Shown here piece by piece: positions 4,572 through 6,642 of a stretch of DNA of 6,642 bases; the first letter of the stretch is position 1; each line of letters opens with the position of its first letter. The stretch comes from Burkholderia sp. Its GTDB lineage: Bacteria > Pseudomonadota > Gammaproteobacteria > Burkholderiales > Burkholderiaceae. The notes beneath the pieces are model-generated. The model ran no database searches. It was not told where the DNA came from and saw only the letters and a program-made list of their open reading frames with translations. The position numbers were made by a program, and so were the translations under genes. The stretch lies in the NCBI GenBank assembly GCA_028292565.1, contig JAQGMD010000031.1, forward strand, positions 1 to 6,642. Reading direction: 5' to 3'.

Positions 4572-6362
4572 ATGACTAGCATTCAAGAGACAACAAGCGA
4601 TACCGCACGCACGATAGCTGCGGACTGGTTGGCACGTTTCAATGCTGCCCTGAAGGGGGATAACCCCGCCGACCTCGGAAGCCTTTTTTGCACGGATAGC
4701 CACTGGCGAGATCTTCTTGGCCTGTCCTGGAAATTTAGGACCATCAGTGGGCGAGAGACGATGACTGGCGTTCTTTACAATTCGGTCAGGCAGAGGCAAG
4801 CACATACGTTCGAAATTGATACGCGTCGACACGCTCCTCAGGAAGTCCAACGTGCGGGAGAGCCCGTGGTCGAGGCGATTATCCGCTTCACGACGGCCGT
4901 CGGCGATAGCTCTGGTCTGGTCCGGATCAGGTCTGGGAACGGCGCAGACGGGGCCCCCCAGGCATGGACGCTGCTGACGGCGCTCGGGAGCATCACTGGT
5001 CACGATGAAGAGACGGTTCGCGTAAGCCGAGAGGAGTCGCCCTACGAACGGGACTGGCATGGGCCAAACTGGCTCGATCGTCGTCGCGACGCCCTGCGCT
5101 ATGACGATCGCGACCCGACCGTACTTATCGTAGGGGGTGGCCACGCCGGCCTCAGCGCTGCCGCTTCCCTGAAGGCTTTAGGCATAGAGACTCTAATCGT
5201 GGATCGTATGGCACGGATAGGGGACAACTGGCGGCTTCGGTATCACGCACTAAAGTTGCACAACATGACGCCGAGCAATCATTTGCCTTACCTACCGTTT
5301 CCGTCGACCTGGCCAAACTACATCCCTAAGGACATGATCGCGAACTGGTTGGAGTTCTACGCGGAGGCACTGGAGATTGACTTCTGGACCAGCACGTCTT
5401 TTGAGGGTGCGACATACGACGAAGTATCGGGCCGGTGGAAGGCGATGCTTCGGTTGCAGGATGGATCCGTGCGAGAGATGCGCCCCGCCCACATCATCTT
5501 GGCCACAAGTGTCCGTGGGACACCGAATATCCCTAATATTCCGACGCTGGAGAAATTCACCGGAAAGGTGATCCATTCCAGCCAGTTCAGTAATGGCGCG
5601 GACTGGAAAAATAAGAACGTTATCATTTTTGGGACCGGCACTAGTGCCCACGACATAGCACAAGACCTTCATGCTAATGGCGCGGCCGTGACTATGGTGC
5701 AACGCAGCCCAACGGATGTAGTGAATGTCGAGCCGAGCGCGCAACTCTACGACGGCATCTTTTACGGAGAAGGTCCTTCAATTGCGGATCGGGATCTGAT
5801 CAGCGCGTCGATCCCCTTGGCCGTCCTCAAACAGTCGCACAAGTTGTTGACCGCTAAAGCCCGTGAGCACGATGCACCGCTGCACGAGCGATTAAGACGC
5901 GTTGGGTTTCGGTTGGACCTGGATGAGACCGGCTGGCCTCTGAAGTTCAGACAGCGCGGTGGTGGCTACTACTTCAACGTTGGTGGGTCCGACCTGATCG
6001 CCAATGGAGAGGTCGGCCTCGTCCAGTATGACAACATTGAATCCTCCAATGCCGACGGACTGACGCTAAAGACCGGAGGCAAAGTCGCGGGCGATTTGGT
6101 GATATTGGCGACAGGTTACAAGGGACTCGAACACGTTGTTGCAGCCATGTTCGGTGAGGAAATCGCGCAGCAGGTCGGCCCAATCTGGGGCTTTGATGAC
6201 CCGACGCAGGAATTGCGCAACATGTGGCAGCGCACAGCGCAACCGGGACTCTGGCTCACTGGTGGCGCATTCTCGCAGTGCAGAAACTTCTCGAAGTATC
6301 TTTCCATGCAGATCAAGGCCGTCGAATTGGGATTGTTGCGTAAGGCGATGAACGAGGAATAA
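4572..6362 (+). CDS. NTF2-like domain/flavin-dependent monooxygenase fusion (FMO-like)
   Basis: An intact ~596-residue flavoprotein (606 if started at 4542). Residues ~12-150 form an NTF2/SnoaL-like domain (DWLARFNAALKGDNPADLGSLF, then SHWRDLLGLSWKFRT). The rest is a class B flavoprotein monooxygenase. It has the FAD-binding GxGxxG in LIVGGGHAGLSAAASL (G188-G193), then IGDNWRLRYHALKLHNM. Next come an FMO-type F-x-G-x-x-x-H-S motif (F329-TGKVIHSSQF), the NADPH-binding GTGTSAHD (G354-D361), and the late ATGY motif (A513-Y516) in LVILATGY. The C-terminus, LTGGAFSQCRNFSKYLSMQIKA, is usual for this family, as is the ~600-residue length. It would use NAD(P)H and O2 in the cytoplasm to oxygenate a small substrate by N- or S-oxidation, hydroxylation or Baeyer-Villiger insertion; which one cannot be read. 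It follows four broken genes, 69 bases after the last remnant. The upstream gap has only a weak CATAAT (4538-4543) as possible -10. All key motifs are present, so it is probably functional. Confidence 0.88.
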   Translation: MTSIQETTSDTARTIAADWLARFNAALKGDNPADLGSLFCTDSHWRDLLGLSWKFRTISGRETMTGVLYNSVRQRQAHTFEIDTRRHAPQEVQRAGEPVVEAIIRFTTAVGDSSGLVRIRSGNGADGAPQAWTLLTALGSITGHDEETVRVSREESPYERDWHGPNWLDRRRDALRYDDRDPTVLIVGGGHAGLSAAASLKALGIETLIVDRMARIGDNWRLRYHALKLHNMTPSNHLPYLPFPSTWPNYIPKDMIANWLEFYAEALEIDFWTSTSFEGATYDEVSGRWKAMLRLQDGSVREMRPAHIILATSVRGTPNIPNIPTLEKFTGKVIHSSQFSNGADWKNKNVIIFGTGTSAHDIAQDLHANGAAVTMVQRSPTDVVNVEPSAQLYDGIFYGEGPSIADRDLISASIPLAVLKQSHKLLTAKAREHDAPLHERLRRVGFRLDLDETGWPLKFRQRGGGYYFNVGGSDLIANGEVGLVQYDNIESSNADGLTLKTGGKVAGDLVILATGYKGLEHVVAAMFGEEIAQQVGPIWGFDDPTQELRNMWQRTAQPGLWLTGGAFSQCRNFSKYLSMQIKAVELGLLRKAMNEE

Positions 6363-6492
6363 GTCTGCGCTCAAATGGCCTTCATACCATTGTCGTGCAA
6401 CTTCCAAGTTCTTAAGGCAACGCTGAACAAGTAAACGAGGAAGGTTGCTTAAGCGTTAGAGACGTCATTAACAATAACCCAGCGTAGCCTTA
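6363..6492 (+). other. Intergenic region with imperfect inverted repeat
   Basis: There is no gene here. The arms CTTAAGGCAAC (6411-6421) and GTTGCTTAAG (6444-6453) pair with a single bulged G around a 22-base loop. There is no T-run after the stem, so it does not look like an intrinsic terminator for the monooxygenase gene. It could be a binding site, the edge of an old element, or chance. Confidence 0.35.
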
Positions 6493-6506
6493 TGTAGTGG
6501 TCTAAT

Positions 6507-6642
<136 letters not shown>

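Noticed and set aside
4530..5144. A 204-codon minus-strand open frame opposite the start of the monooxygenase gene
   Set aside because: Its translation shows no recognisable domain and the plus-strand frame has clear NTF2-like and FAD motifs over the same bases.
6417..6433. GGCAACGCTGAACAAGT, reminiscent of the outer ends of some insertion sequences
   Set aside because: No partner repeat of adequate length, target duplication or transposase goes with it; similarity is from memory only.

Overview
The window looks like an accessory region of a high-GC beta-proteobacterium. Burkholderiales is the best guess, from the style of the LivH/LivM proteins, the IS427-type IS5 element and the codon use. 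No rRNA or other marker fixes the genus. It opens on the plus strand with the end of a branched-chain amino-acid type ABC permease gene (livH, 1-222) and a complete partner permease (livM, 235-1254). The ATPase genes livG and livF, which usually follow, are absent. Instead there is a complete IS5-family insertion sequence (1321-2205, transposase on the minus strand in two frames) inserted in a CTAG site.

From the IS to about 4500 lies what looks like the wreck of a compact catabolic operon, all on the plus strand. It holds the tail of an alpha/beta hydrolase (2354-2596) that overlaps the next start codon. Next is a nearly full-length 3-hydroxyisobutyrate-dehydrogenase-family reductase broken by one missing base (2593-3482). 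Its motifs resemble the sulfolactaldehyde reductase YihU. An aldehyde dehydrogenase follows that keeps its first ~20 residues and its last third but has lost the NAD-binding and catalytic centre (3516-4085). Last is a second, more decayed dehydrogenase of the same reductase family (4082-4503). Overlapping ATGA and GTGA stop/start junctions show these genes were once translationally coupled.

After the decayed genes comes one apparently intact gene. It encodes a ~596-residue flavin-dependent monooxygenase with an N-terminal NTF2/SnoaL-like domain (4572-6362, start chosen by its ribosome binding site). The window ends in the left end and first codons of an IS3-family element (from 6493; orfA from 6557).

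Taken together, hydrolase, two beta-hydroxyacid-type dehydrogenases, aldehyde dehydrogenase and monooxygenase would make a plausible oxidative pathway for a small organic acid, ketone or sulfonate. Here only the monooxygenase looks functional. The segment is bracketed by IS elements of two different families, so it is an IS-rich decaying island and not a composite transposon. I found no tRNA, rRNA, CRISPR array or convincing rho-independent terminator. The gaps 1255-1320, 2206-2353 and 6363-6492 hold no gene I recognise.
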